Source: an uncultured Clostridium sp.
GTDB taxonomy: Bacteria > Bacillota > Clostridia > Lachnospirales > Lachnospiraceae
Direction: 5' to 3'
NCBI GenBank assembly: GCA_934438135.1
Contig: CAKSBP010000017.1
Location: forward strand, 1-64,000
DNA: 64,000 bases
Under the pieces are notes generated by a model that saw only the letters and a program-made list of their open reading frames with translations, was not told the origin of the DNA and did no database searches. How positions within the stretch are numbered: position 1 is the first letter of the stretch; every line of letters begins with the position of its first letter. Below, in pieces: positions 8,399 to 17,201 of this stretch. Made by a program: the position numbers and the translations under genes.

Positions 8399-9103
8399 TT
8401 TTTTGCCAAGCTGATGTTTTTGTGGCTGAATAGTTACTTCAGAAATGACCATTCCGTCTCTGGCAGATAAAATCCAGGAAATGGTTTCAGCAATTTCTGA
8501 TGCAAGGAGATAACTGTCTGGGGATGAGCCTTCTTTAAAATCAGCATTTCGGTAAAAATTAGACTGGGTCATATCTGGATGGATACAGATTGTTTTTACT
8601 CCATATTTTCTTGATTCTTCAAACAGACTTTTAGAAAAACTGGTAAGAGCAGCTTTCGTGGCGCCATATGCACAGCCATGAGGGCTGTTCTTTTGTGCGG
8701 TAATAGAAGAAATAGTAAGAATGGTGCCCTTATTTTTCTTTAAATCCCGCAATAAAAGCTGACTAAGAATTAGTGGTGCTTCCAGATTAACAGAAATCAT
8801 TTCATGAATTTTAGCTGGATTTAATTCTTCATGAAGTCCAAAATAACCTACGCCGGCATTATTAACCAGGTATTGGATTTCAAAATCTTTTCGAATCTGG
8901 CGGATGAGTTCTGGAATCTGGCTGGTTTTCTTTAAATCAAATATTATGCCATGAAACAGAGGATGATTCTGATCATCAGAAAAGTGACGGCCGATACCGA
9001 TGACAGGAATTCCTTTCTTTAAAAAAATCTTTGTAATTTCTTTCCCGATTCCAGAAGATGCACCAGTAACCAGTGCAGCTTTTGTTTTGTTTGTTTCTTT
9101 CAT
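8393..9103 (-). CDS. Short-chain dehydrogenase/reductase (SDR)
   Basis: The 236-residue Rossmann-fold oxidoreductase has the NAD(P)-binding TGASSGIG near residue 14, the NNAG strand motif and the catalytic YGATK (YxxxK) with an upstream Ser (TISSI). The substrate is unknown. It starts one base after the splB stop codon, and its AAAGGAGG lies inside the splB end, so the two are probably translationally coupled. Its last six bases overlap the convergent agrB end with no terminator between them. Confidence 0.88.
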   Translation of the reverse strand: MKETNKTKAALVTGASSGIGKEITKIFLKKGIPVIGIGRHFSDDQNHPLFHGIIFDLKKTSQIPELIRQIRKDFEIQYLVNNAGVGYFGLHEELNPAKIHEMISVNLEAPLILSQLLLRDLKKNKGTILTISSITAQKNSPHGCAYGATKAALTSFSKSLFEESRKYGVKTICIHPDMTQSNFYRNADFKEGSSPDSYLLASEIAETISWILSARDGMVISEVTIQPQKHQLGKKL

Positions 9104-9104
9104 G

Positions 9105-10142
9105 CTAGTCCTCCTTTGGATTTTGTGCTTCCCAGCTGAATATGTTTTCTGAAGGTATATATTTACTTAATTCCTGTATTAAAAATGTAACCATTTGCTT
9201 AGCAAGAACTTCTTCATACTCATATACACCATTATGGACACAGTATGGGTAGAATAAAACGGAAGAATCTGGATTCTGCTTTCTCATTTTTTTTAGGTAG
9301 GCTTTGGATACCCGGAAAATACCGACGCTGGCATCTTGGATTTTTCTTCCATCAATTTCCTTAAATACTTGAGTAACCATATCTTGATAGACGTATTTCC
9401 AATCCGATGTATAAATCATAGGATCAAAGCATAGGCGAACTGGCCAGCCTTTTTTCAAGGCAGATTTTGCTGCAGAAAGCCTGGAGGAGAAGGACAGAGT
9501 ATGATGTTCATATTTTTCAACGATGACTTGTGGAGAAAGAGTCCATGCAAGAGTTACATTATCAATAGGTTTCAGAAGTTCAATAGTTGAAAAAGATGCA
9601 CTTTTTGTGCGGATTTCAATGGTTAGTCCAGGGTGCTTTCCTGCAAATGCAATCCATTCTTTGACATATCCGGTTAATCCCTCCAGTGCCAGCAAATCGG
9701 TATCGTATGAAATACAAAGATAAATATCAGAATGCTTTAGTTTTTCTTCTATAGCCTGAAAAATGTCTTCCAAATTAATAAAAATAACAAGGTTGCCAGA
9801 TGGATACATGCCTTGTAGATAGCAGTAATCGCAGCAATATATGCAGTTCATAATACAGGATGTATAATAAAAATTTTTATACCCAAAGTTCTGACATACA
9901 GGGGCACCTTCATAAATCAGATTCTGTTCTTTTCTTGCCAGAATCAGCATTGGAGTTGATTTCTGCATCGGAAGATTCTGCTTTGGACGGCAGAATACAT
10001 CTTTATAATGTCGGATAAGAATCTGCCTGGCATCTGGAAAATGCTTTAGAATAGTCTGTACCCTTGGATGCTTTAGAATAGTTTCTTCTATATAAATATG
10101 TGAGAATGGTTTAGTAAATAAGTCTGGCTGTAAGTTTTTCAA
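9105..10142 (-). CDS. splB: Spore photoproduct lyase-family radical SAM protein
   Basis: This 345-residue radical SAM enzyme should repair the UV-induced spore photoproduct (5-thyminyl-5,6-dihydrothymine) in spore DNA. The [4Fe-4S] motif CIMNCIYC gives Cys96, Cys100 and Cys103 in the CX3CX2C spacing of SPL. Cys143, in YLCISYDTD, sits where Bacillus SPL has its hydrogen-donor Cys141. The start is a TTG behind GGGAGGGG. The frame overlaps the upstream nucleosidase by 32 nt, and the SDR follows after one base. A spore-forming lifestyle is implied. Confidence 0.85.
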   Translation of the reverse strand: MKNLQPDLFTKPFSHIYIEETILKHPRVQTILKHFPDARQILIRHYKDVFCRPKQNLPMQKSTPMLILARKEQNLIYEGAPVCQNFGYKNFYYTSCIMNCIYCCDYCYLQGMYPSGNLVIFINLEDIFQAIEEKLKHSDIYLCISYDTDLLALEGLTGYVKEWIAFAGKHPGLTIEIRTKSASFSTIELLKPIDNVTLAWTLSPQVIVEKYEHHTLSFSSRLSAAKSALKKGWPVRLCFDPMIYTSDWKYVYQDMVTQVFKEIDGRKIQDASVGIFRVSKAYLKKMRKQNPDSSVLFYPYCVHNGVYEYEEVLAKQMVTFLIQELSKYIPSENIFSWEAQNPKED

Positions 10143-10944
10143 AATATTGCTTCCCCTCCCGTTTCGTTTTTATTGGTTCTATTTCTGTCAGAATGGATTC
10201 AAGCAGTCGCAGAATATCTGTATGTTCCAGCTGGTAAAAATGCAGCAGCTGAAAGAAACGGTGTTTCATAGTTTCGCTGAGATACAGTTTTTCACAGATA
10301 TAAGTAATTTGTGTTCTTTCCTCCATCAAATGAGCGGCTTTTTCTGAAAAAACGTTATGAAAGGAGAAAAGCCAGGAGAGAATGGATGGTACTTTTTCTG
10401 CTGACAGATGTGTTATCAAATCGGGCTTCAGAAAAGAGGAACCATTATCGGATGGAACTTTTAACACGAAAATCCGATGGCATGAAAAGAAATGCTGGCA
10501 TGCCTGATAGAATCCGCTGGCTTCCATATCAAATAACTGTCCACTTTTTATGAAACTCTTAGAACTTGCATTTTGAATAACAGATGGAACAGTATGAATG
10601 GTATTTTCCTGAAAAGGATGCTTCCAAATCATATCAGGATAATAGGTATTTTGGGTGACGGTATCTATAATCTGATTACATAAGTAAATATTGGAACAAA
10701 CGGCTTTGGATTGGATGCCGCAGATACCAAAATTTACAGCAGTATCTTCCGCCTGTGGAGGATATATAGAAAACAGGCAGGAGGCAGCAACAGCGCTTTG
10801 AATGTTTCCCGTTCCAGATAAAATCAGACGTGCGTCATCGCTTTCAAACAGCTGGAAACGAGTATAAGAATTATTTTTTTTCATGTCTAGAGCCTTGATA
10901 AGTGGTGCAGCCTCACAGTAGAGTGCACAAACAAAATATAGCAT
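10111..10944 (-). CDS. Nucleoside phosphorylase / MTA-nucleosidase-like protein
   Basis: The 277-residue protein matches the PNP/MTAN fold. CALYCEAAPLI near the N-terminus carries the conserved catalytic Glu, LSGTGN forms the phosphate/ribose loop, DMEASGFYQAC is the ribose-binding Met-Glu segment and VPSDNG carries the purine-binding Asp. A C-terminal extension of about 75 residues looks helical and is not part of the core fold. It may hydrolyse MTA, SAH or 5'-deoxyadenosine. The last is a by-product of radical SAM enzymes, which would suit its position as first gene in the operon with splB. Confidence 0.7.
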   Translation of the reverse strand: MLYFVCALYCEAAPLIKALDMKKNNSYTRFQLFESDDARLILSGTGNIQSAVAASCLFSIYPPQAEDTAVNFGICGIQSKAVCSNIYLCNQIIDTVTQNTYYPDMIWKHPFQENTIHTVPSVIQNASSKSFIKSGQLFDMEASGFYQACQHFFSCHRIFVLKVPSDNGSSFLKPDLITHLSAEKVPSILSWLFSFHNVFSEKAAHLMEERTQITYICEKLYLSETMKHRFFQLLHFYQLEHTDILRLLESILTEIEPIKTKREGKQYFEKLTARLIY

Positions 10945-10989
10945 AAAAATAACCTCTTTTTTATGTAAATTTTTTTGTATCTACATGGT

Positions 10990-11018
10990 ATCTTATCGAT
11001 TTATAGAAGTAATGTCAA
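10990..11018 (-). promoter_or_regulatory. Promoter of the nucleosidase-splB-SDR operon
   Basis: On the reverse strand TTGACA (11013-11018) and TAAGAT (10990-10995) are 17 bp apart, a near-consensus vegetative promoter. Confidence 0.7.
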
Positions 11019-11036
11019 ATAAAAGATCGAAATAGG

Positions 11037-11065
11037 TTGCGGATTTAAAACTCCATAAGTATAAT
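11037..11065 (+). promoter_or_regulatory. Promoter of the DUF2156-GNAT gene pair
   Basis: TTGCGG (11037-11042) and TATAAT (11060-11065) are 17 bp apart. It is divergent from the reverse-strand operon promoter. Confidence 0.65.
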
Positions 11066-11124
11066 AGAATAGGCTTGGTGGAAAAATAGAAAGAGAGTGC
11101 TAGAAAGGACAAATTTAATTTAGT

Positions 11125-12012
11125 ATGATAGATTTTAAAAAATTGACACTAGAGGACAGAGACTGGGTAAATGCCTGTCTGGCGAAAGCAGATTACAGAG
11201 GATGTGAGTATTCTTTTGGAAATAATTTTATCTGGGAAGGTTCTCATAATATTCGGACAGCAGAGGTAGAAGGGTTTTACTGTGCAATTAGTGGAAAAGG
11301 GGATAACATTATTTATACGTATCCTGCCGGTGCTGGAGATATCAAAAAAGTGCTGGAACTTTTAATAGAAGATGCAAAAGAGAGAGGGATTTCTTTTAAA
11401 ATGCGTGGTTTAATACAGGAACAGACCAAGCAGCTGGAAGAAATCTTTCCTGGAATGTTTGAATGTGAACTGCGAAGAGATGAAAGTGATTATCTTTACA
11501 CAGTAGAAAAGTTAAGCAAATTGTCAGGCAAAAAGCTTCATGGGAAGCGGAATCATATTGCAAGGTTTAAAGACTGCGAGGACTGGGAATTTGTAGAAAT
11601 TACAGATGAAAATATACATGAATGTAAGGAAATGAATGAACGCTGGTGTGAAAAATATAACTGTGATGAAAAGGAAGGCTTAAAAGAGGAACTGTGTGCA
11701 GTTGAGAGAGCATTTGACTACTTTAATGAGCTTGGATTCTGTGGAGGTTTTATCCGCAGAAAAGGTGAAGTGGTAGCTTATTCCATCGGTGAACCGTTAT
11801 CCAGCGATACTTTTGATGTGCATATTGAAAAAGCATTTCATGATATTCAGGGTGCTTATCCAATGATAAATCAGCAGTTTGTCCAGCATTTCTGTCAGGA
11901 TTTTAAATACGTAAACAGGGAAGAGGATACTGGAGATATGGGACTGCGCAAGGCGAAATTATCTTATTATCCGGATATTCTTCTGGACAAATATGAGGCT
12001 GTATTAAAATAA
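11125..12012 (+). CDS. DUF2156 protein (LPG-synthase C-terminal-like, GNAT fold)
   Basis: The 295-residue soluble protein matches DUF2156, the domain that forms the aminoacyl-transferase half of MprF/lysyl-phosphatidylglycerol synthase. Visible family features are the YSFGNNFIW segment near residue 29, the KLHGKRNHIARF segment near residue 142 and a C-terminal FCQDFKYVNREEDTGDMGLRKAK-type segment ending in Tyr-rich sequence. No membrane segments are present, so it is a stand-alone cytoplasmic transferase-like protein. Its substrate is unknown. The GNAT gene follows after 12 nt, so the two are probably one operon. Confidence 0.85.
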   Translation: MIDFKKLTLEDRDWVNACLAKADYRGCEYSFGNNFIWEGSHNIRTAEVEGFYCAISGKGDNIIYTYPAGAGDIKKVLELLIEDAKERGISFKMRGLIQEQTKQLEEIFPGMFECELRRDESDYLYTVEKLSKLSGKKLHGKRNHIARFKDCEDWEFVEITDENIHECKEMNERWCEKYNCDEKEGLKEELCAVERAFDYFNELGFCGGFIRRKGEVVAYSIGEPLSSDTFDVHIEKAFHDIQGAYPMINQQFVQHFCQDFKYVNREEDTGDMGLRKAKLSYYPDILLDKYEAVLK

Positions 12013-12024
12013 CAGGAGAAGGTT

Positions 12025-12885
12025 ATGTTAGCTTATGCAGAGAAAGCAATGCTTCCTGACCTGGCTGCAATCTGGCAGGAAGCATTTGGTGATACAAACG
12101 AGTATATTGATTTTTTCTTTTCTCATAAATTAGTTGGCTCTCAAAAGTATGAGAACCAGATTATCTGGATGGAAGAAGAAAATCCAGTTTCTATGCTGAC
12201 GATTTTAAAAGCAAAGATTTGGATGGATGATTTGGGAAAAGAACAGGATTTCTGGTATATTTATGCGGTAGCAACGAAAAAAGAGTGGCAGAATCGTGGA
12301 ATTGCAGGAAAAATGCTGCAGGACGTATATCAGATGGCAAAGAAAGCAGGTGCAGTAACTGGTCTGGTTCCAGCATCTGAAAAACTTTTTAATTATTATG
12401 GGAAGCTTGGGTATGAGACGGTATTTTATATCCGAAGACTTTCCTGGAAGCTGGAAAATAAAAGGCAGCAGAAGAAATTATATAAAATTTCGGAAGTAGA
12501 TTCGAAGACATATAAAAACATTCGTGATAAACAGTTTTCTGGCACATATTATGTGAAATGGGATCAGGATGCTATATCCTATGCATTTTTAGAAAATACT
12601 CTTTTACATGGTGTACATTATGAAATTTCCTATCAGGGAAATGTATATCTTTTGTTTGGATGTAAAAATGATACCATGTTTTATATAAAAGAAACGACAG
12701 TTCCAGAAGAAATTTTAGAGGAGGTAGTTACAGAAATCGGGCTGGAATATGGATGTACTCAGGTAGAAGTAAGGCTTCCCGTAAATGGTTATGATATCGG
12801 AAGCATTGTGCCATTTGGCATGATACGCACAGAAGGAAAAAATAATTTTGATAAAAAAGGATATTTAGGTCTGGCTTTGGATTAA
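12025..12885 (+). CDS. GNAT-family N-acetyltransferase
   Basis: The 286-residue protein has a GNAT domain in its first half. The acetyl-CoA-binding segment WQNRGIAGKML (the Q/RxxGxG/A loop) lies near residues 91-101, and a typical SEKLFNYYGKLGYE element follows. The second half continues with a further beta-rich region, as in two-domain GNATs. The substrate cannot be inferred. AGGAGA precedes the start and the gene follows the DUF2156 gene directly. Confidence 0.85.
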   Translation: MLAYAEKAMLPDLAAIWQEAFGDTNEYIDFFFSHKLVGSQKYENQIIWMEEENPVSMLTILKAKIWMDDLGKEQDFWYIYAVATKKEWQNRGIAGKMLQDVYQMAKKAGAVTGLVPASEKLFNYYGKLGYETVFYIRRLSWKLENKRQQKKLYKISEVDSKTYKNIRDKQFSGTYYVKWDQDAISYAFLENTLLHGVHYEISYQGNVYLLFGCKNDTMFYIKETTVPEEILEEVVTEIGLEYGCTQVEVRLPVNGYDIGSIVPFGMIRTEGKNNFDKKGYLGLALD

Positions 12886-12934
12886 AGTCAGGCTTATTTT
12901 ATATGAGGGAGTAGACGGACAGTTCTAATGAAGA

Positions 12935-12988
12935 AAATGATAATTATTCTCAATAATTATTGACAGAGAATAGAGAAAGATTTAATAT
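12935..12988 (+). promoter_or_regulatory. Fur-like operator overlapping the feoB promoter
   Basis: ATAATTATT-CTC-AATAATTAT (12940-12960) is a perfect 9-3-9 inverted repeat, and TCAATAATTATTGA within it is itself a perfect palindrome, as in overlapping Fur boxes. The promoter TTGACA (12960-12965) and TAATAT (12983-12988), 17 bp apart, begins at the edge of this palindrome, so a bound repressor would cover the -35 element. Iron repression is inferred from the iron-transport gene downstream. Confidence 0.75.
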
Positions 12989-13024
12989 AACTATATAAAA
13001 CCAACCAAGAAAAGGAGGAACAAT

Positions 13025-15382
13025 ATGACACTGGCGGAATTAAAAACAGGCATGAGTGCAACCATTACCAAGGTTGGTGGAGAAGGGGAATTAAGAAGAC
13101 ATTTCCTTGATATGGGTATCATTCCTGGAACAGAAGTTACACTGGTGAAAGTGGCACCTATGGGTGATCCGATGGAACTTAGAATTCGTGGATATGAGTT
13201 AACTCTTCGGTTTGCAGATGCTGAGAAGATAGATGTGGTAAATATACATAATGCTGAAATGGAAGAAAGTAAGAATGAAGAACGCCGGAGAGCAGCACAT
13301 CCGGGATTAGGAGAGATGGGGATTTATCATGTAAGACGGCGTGGAGATAAGCTTAGAGATGGAGAAACCATTACCTTTGGATTGGCAGGAAATCAGAATT
13401 GTGGAAAAACAACTTTATTTAATCAGCTGACAGGTTCTAATCAGCACGTAGGAAATTTCCCAGGTGTTACAGTAGACAGGAAGGATGGACAAATTCGGAA
13501 TTATGCAGATTCTCTTGTGACAGATCTTCCTGGAATTTATTCTATGTCACCTTATACCAGTGAAGAAATTGTAACCAGGGAATTTCTTTTGGATAACAGA
13601 CCAAGAGGAATTATTAATATTGTAGATGCAACCAATATTGAGAGAAATCTTTATTTGACGATGCAGTTGATAGAATTGGATATTCCAATGGTACTTGCAC
13701 TGAATATGATGGATGAGGTCAGGATAAATGGTGGCACAATTCGTATTAATGAACTGGAATCTGCTTTGGGAATTCCAGTTATTCCGATTTCAGCAGCAAA
13801 AAATGAAGGAATTGATGAATTAATTGAACATGCGATGCATGTAGCCAGATATAGGGAACGTCCAGGAAGAACGGATTTCTGTAATGCAGATGCAGAGGAT
13901 GGTGGTGCAGTACATAGATGTCTTCACTCGATTATGCATTTAATTGAAAATCATGCACATGAATATAAAATTCCAGTTCGTTTTGCAGCAAGCAAATTAG
14001 TAGAAGGTGACAGTATTTTATTAGAACGTCTGCATCTGGATCAGAATGAAAAAGATACACTGGAACATATTATCCAGCAGATGGAAGCAGAAAGTGGAAT
14101 TGATCGGGAAGCAGCACTGGCAAATATGCGTTTTTCTTTTATTGAAAGAGTCTGTCAAGCTACAGTTGTAAAGCCGAAAGAAAGCAAAGAACACATAAGG
14201 AGTCAGAAAATTGATAAAATTCTGACAGGAAAACATACAGCTCTTCCAATGTTTGGTTTGATTATGGGACTTGTATTCTGGCTTACATTTGGAGTAATCG
14301 GGGCAGTACTTCAAAATGTATTGGAGTTTGGAATTGATGCATTTACAAATATTTGTGATAAAGCACTTACAGCCTATGGAATTAATCCAGTAATACATTC
14401 CCTTGTGATTGATGGAATTTTTGCAGGAGTAGGAAGTGTTCTGAGTTTTCTTCCTATTATCGTAACTTTATTCTTTTTCTTATCGATTTTAGAGGATAGT
14501 GGATATATGGCAAGGGTTGCATTTGTTATGGATAAGCTGCTAAGGAAAATAGGATTGTCCGGACGTAGTTTTGTGCCAATGCTGATTGGATTTGGGTGTT
14601 CGGTTCCTGCCATTATGTCAAGTAGAACACTGCCTTCAGAGCGGGATCGAAAGATGACGATATTCCTGACGCCATTTATGAGCTGTTCTGCAAAATTGCC
14701 TATTTATGCATTGTTTACAGCAGCATTTTTCCCGAAATACGGAGTTCTGGTTATGATTGGATTATATGCTATTGGAATTCTGGTAGGGATTATTTATGGA
14801 TTTATTTTAAAGGCAACTGCATTTCAGGGAGAACCGGTTCCTTTTGTTATGGAACTTCCAAATTACAGACTGCCAAGTGGAAAAAGTGTATGGCAGCTTA
14901 TGTGGGAAAAAGCAAAAGATTTTATTACGAAAGCATTTACGGTTATTTTTACGGCATCTATTATTATCTGGTTTCTTCAGACCTTTGATATCAGATTAAA
15001 TGTAGTGGCAGATTCTCAGAAGAGTCTTCTGGCATTACTAGGAGGATGGATTGCACCGTTATTTAAGCCACTTGGCTTTAGTGACTGGAGAATTTCTACG
15101 GCATTGATTACCGGATTTACTGCAAAAGAAAGTGTAGTCAGTACATTAACGGTACTGCTTGGCGGAAAAGCAACATCTTTACAGACTATTTTTGCACCGT
15201 TTTCTGCTTTTGTATTTCTTGTATTTACTCTGTTATATACTCCTTGTGTAGCAGCCATTACAGCTGTAAAGCGGGAATTAGGAGGAAAATGGGCTGTACT
15301 GGTAGTTGTTCTTCAATGTCTGGTTGCTTGGATAGCAGCATTTCTGATACGTATACTTGGAATGGCAGCAGGTCTTTTATAA
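13025..15382 (+). CDS. feoB: Ferrous iron transporter FeoB with fused FeoA domain
   Basis: This 785-residue protein imports Fe(II) across the cytoplasmic membrane. Residues 1 to about 77 form a FeoA (SH3-like) domain (LAELKTGM, FLDMGIIPGTEV). A FeoB G domain follows with G1 GNQNCGKT at 122-129, the G2 region GNFPGVTVD, G3 DLPG and G4 NMMD. The C-terminal half has about eight to ten membrane segments with the two inverted Gate motifs (FVPMLIGFGCSVPAIM and FTAKESVVS). Fusion of FeoA to FeoB is common in Clostridia. A Fur-like operator precedes it and the Cys-rich partner gene follows. Confidence 0.95.
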   Translation: MTLAELKTGMSATITKVGGEGELRRHFLDMGIIPGTEVTLVKVAPMGDPMELRIRGYELTLRFADAEKIDVVNIHNAEMEESKNEERRRAAHPGLGEMGIYHVRRRGDKLRDGETITFGLAGNQNCGKTTLFNQLTGSNQHVGNFPGVTVDRKDGQIRNYADSLVTDLPGIYSMSPYTSEEIVTREFLLDNRPRGIINIVDATNIERNLYLTMQLIELDIPMVLALNMMDEVRINGGTIRINELESALGIPVIPISAAKNEGIDELIEHAMHVARYRERPGRTDFCNADAEDGGAVHRCLHSIMHLIENHAHEYKIPVRFAASKLVEGDSILLERLHLDQNEKDTLEHIIQQMEAESGIDREAALANMRFSFIERVCQATVVKPKESKEHIRSQKIDKILTGKHTALPMFGLIMGLVFWLTFGVIGAVLQNVLEFGIDAFTNICDKALTAYGINPVIHSLVIDGIFAGVGSVLSFLPIIVTLFFFLSILEDSGYMARVAFVMDKLLRKIGLSGRSFVPMLIGFGCSVPAIMSSRTLPSERDRKMTIFLTPFMSCSAKLPIYALFTAAFFPKYGVLVMIGLYAIGILVGIIYGFILKATAFQGEPVPFVMELPNYRLPSGKSVWQLMWEKAKDFITKAFTVIFTASIIIWFLQTFDIRLNVVADSQKSLLALLGGWIAPLFKPLGFSDWRISTALITGFTAKESVVSTLTVLLGGKATSLQTIFAPFSAFVFLVFTLLYTPCVAAITAVKRELGGKWAVLVVVLQCLVAWIAAFLIRILGMAAGLL

Positions 15383-15394
15383 AGGGGGATTACG

Positions 15395-15541
15395 ATGAAT
15401 CTTCAAAGTATTGTACTTTTGGCTGTGATTGTATGTTGTTTTATAGTAGCAGTCTACCATACATTGAGGCATGGAAGTGGATGCGGATGCAGTGGAAGCT
15501 GTAATGGAGACTGTGCACACTGCATGAGAAAAGGAAAATGA
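15395..15541 (+). CDS. FeoB-associated Cys-rich membrane protein
   Basis: The 48-residue product begins with one membrane segment (LLAVIVCCFIVAVYHTL) and ends in a Cys-rich tail, GCGCSGSCNGDCAHC, as in the FeoB_associated family. It starts 12 nt after feoB behind AAAGGGGG, so it belongs to the same transcript. The tail probably binds metal or supports FeoB, as FeoC does in enterics, but its function has not been proved. Confidence 0.85.
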   Translation: MNLQSIVLLAVIVCCFIVAVYHTLRHGSGCGCSGSCNGDCAHCMRKGK

Positions 15542-16042
15542 TAATTCAGTTAAATAGGATGAAAATAAACATCAGAAATTTTATTTTATGACATGAAAGT
15601 ATACTAATTCTGCCATGTCTGTGCAGGAAAAGTTTTTTTGAGGTACAATACAGACAGTCAAAGATAAGGAGATCCAAAGTGTTTAATGGGAGGAATTCTA
15701 GAATGTCTTTGAGATTGGGAGGGATGTAAGGGTACAAAGAAGTGGTCGGAATAATATCTGTAATGGTATATTATGAACGGAAAGTAATATACATAATAAT
15801 CATGGAGGATGACTGTTCTGAATTTCAATTATCGGGAGTTGAATAGGGGAAAGGAACAGGAAACCAGAAGGTTATAGGGAGCCGGCTGGTAATCAAATCC
15901 AAGATGGTTGTCAATGCAATGAATTTGAAAAAGCTTTCTAACGGTTTTTTCTATTGAGGGGAATATATTTTATATATATTGAATTAAGCTGTCAGTGCCG
16001 ATTTAATTAGGGATAATGAGGTAGTGGCAGCTTAATTTTTTT
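15542..16042 (+). other. Long non-coding stretch, possible structured RNA
   Basis: No convincing protein frame is present. The sequence is purine-rich on the + strand, with possible pairings such as GTCAAAGA (about 15657) with TCTTTGA (about 15703). A weak promoter candidate, TGTGCA-N18-TACAAT (15620-15649), lies at its start and a long-loop terminator at its end (15982-16042). It could be a small RNA gene, a long feoB 3' UTR or decayed DNA. I do not recognise an RNA family. Confidence 0.3.
15982..16042 (+). terminator. Terminator closing the non-coding stretch
   Basis: AATTAAGCTG and CAGCTTAATT form a perfect 10-bp stem around a 36-nt loop, followed by a T run. It could end the feoB transcript or a separate RNA. 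Confidence 0.65.
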
Positions 16043-16111
16043 GTATTATTTCGTATTTACCTATTGGCTTCGATAAAAAGAAGACAGTACGTTAAATGAC
16101 TGGTTAAAGAA

Positions 16112-16158
16112 AATAAAAACTGACAGGAGAAGTAATACATTTCTTCTGCCAGTTAAAA
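16112..16158 (-). terminator. Terminator after cysK
   Basis: On the reverse strand AACTGGCAGAAGAA pairs with CTTCTCCTGTCAGTT and is followed by TTTTATTTTC, just after the cysK stop codon. Confidence 0.75.
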
Positions 16159-16169
16159 AAAGACAGTAT

Positions 16170-17072
16170 TTAAAGAAGTCCTGTGCTGAAATAACGTTCC
16201 ATACGATCAGGAAGTACAGTTGCTATGATTTTATCTTTACCATATTTTTCAGTTATGTATTTGCATGCCCATATGTTGGCACCAGAAGAGGTTCCGCAGA
16301 GCAGTCCTTGTATTCTTGCCAGAGAGCGTGTCGTTTCAATGGCATCTTCGTCAGTTACTTCCACAATATCGTCAATGAGGCTGGTGTCTAATACGTCTGG
16401 AATAAATCCATCTCCAATTCCTTGAATACTATGGAGACCAGGTTCATCACCAAGAAGTGCGGATACATTCTTTGGCTCTACCGCAACAACTTTCAAGTGC
16501 GGATTTTTTTCTTTTAAAAATTTTCCGATTCCTTGAAGGGTTCCGCCGCTTCCAAGTCCGGATACGAAAATATCCACTTTTCCATCCAATTGTTTATAAA
16601 GTTCAGGAGCAGTTGTCAGATAATGAATGTCTGGGTTATCCTGATTTTTAAACTGTTGTGGCATATAATACTGATCCGAGCTGTTCAAAAGCCGTTCGGC
16701 TTCTTCAACAGAACCACCAATGCTCTTTTGGGCAGGAGTTAAGATAAGTTCTGCTCCAAGTGCGTGAATAATTTTTTTCCGTTCTTCACTCATATTTTCA
16801 GGCATAATAATAATAACTTTATATCCCATTCTGACACCTGCCAGTGCAATACCAATGCCTGTATTTCCGGAAGTTGGCTCAATAATAGTCATTCCAGGTT
16901 TCAAAAGACCGCGTTTTTCAGCCATCATAATCATATTCTTGGCAACCCGGTCCTTAATGCTTCCTCCAGGGTTCAAAAATTCTGCTTTTGCAAAAATATT
17001 AAGTCCAGTAGAGGATTTTAAACTGAGAAGGGGGGTATTGCCAATCAGATCTAAAATATTTTCTGTATACAT
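16170..17072 (-). CDS. cysK: Cysteine synthase (O-acetylserine sulfhydrylase)
   Basis: CysK condenses O-acetylserine with sulfide to make cysteine, using PLP. The 300-residue length fits the family. PLP attaches to Lys40 in NPGGSIKDR, PTSGNTGIGIA binds the substrate carboxylate and GLGSGGTLQGIGKFL holds the PLP phosphate. The gene is monocistronic on the reverse strand, with its own promoter and an overlapping inverted repeat and a terminator. No cysE lies in the window. Confidence 0.93.
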   Translation of the reverse strand: MYTENILDLIGNTPLLSLKSSTGLNIFAKAEFLNPGGSIKDRVAKNMIMMAEKRGLLKPGMTIIEPTSGNTGIGIALAGVRMGYKVIIIMPENMSEERKKIIHALGAELILTPAQKSIGGSVEEAERLLNSSDQYYMPQQFKNQDNPDIHYLTTAPELYKQLDGKVDIFVSGLGSGGTLQGIGKFLKEKNPHLKVVAVEPKNVSALLGDEPGLHSIQGIGDGFIPDVLDTSLIDDIVEVTDEDAIETTRSLARIQGLLCGTSSGANIWACKYITEKYGKDKIIATVLPDRMERYFSTGLL

Positions 17073-17100
17073 TTGGTTACTCCTTTTCTTTTCCTAATAT

Positions 17101-17139
17101 ATTATATCGTAGCACAATTTATATCAGATTACCAGATAT
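17101..17139 (-). promoter_or_regulatory. cysK promoter with imperfect inverted repeat
   Basis: A TATAAT -10 box on the reverse strand lies at 17101-17106. An imperfect palindrome, ATATCAGATTACCAGATAT (17121-17139), covers the -35 position, which itself is poor. This would suit control by a DNA-binding regulator such as a CymR-type sulfur repressor, but the identity is a guess. Confidence 0.4.
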
Positions 17140-17201
17140 CATGAGAAGTTCGTGAAAATAGCAAGGCAGCTTAAATTAGATAAAAAAGGGTATAAAAAAA
17201 G

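Noticed and set aside
15244..15504. 86-residue forward frame rich in Ser and Cys over the feoB end
   Set aside because: It is a frame-shifted reading of feoB and of the FeoB-associated gene, which explains the Cys residues.
15546..15737. 63-residue reverse frame in the non-coding gap
   Set aside because: It lacks a ribosome-binding site and looks like the chance complement of a purine-rich stretch.
15780..15900. Group II intron domain I remnant in the gap after feoB
   Set aside because: The AAACCAGAAGGTTATAGGG-like stretch recalls intron RNA, but no domain V hairpin or reverse-transcriptase fragment is present.
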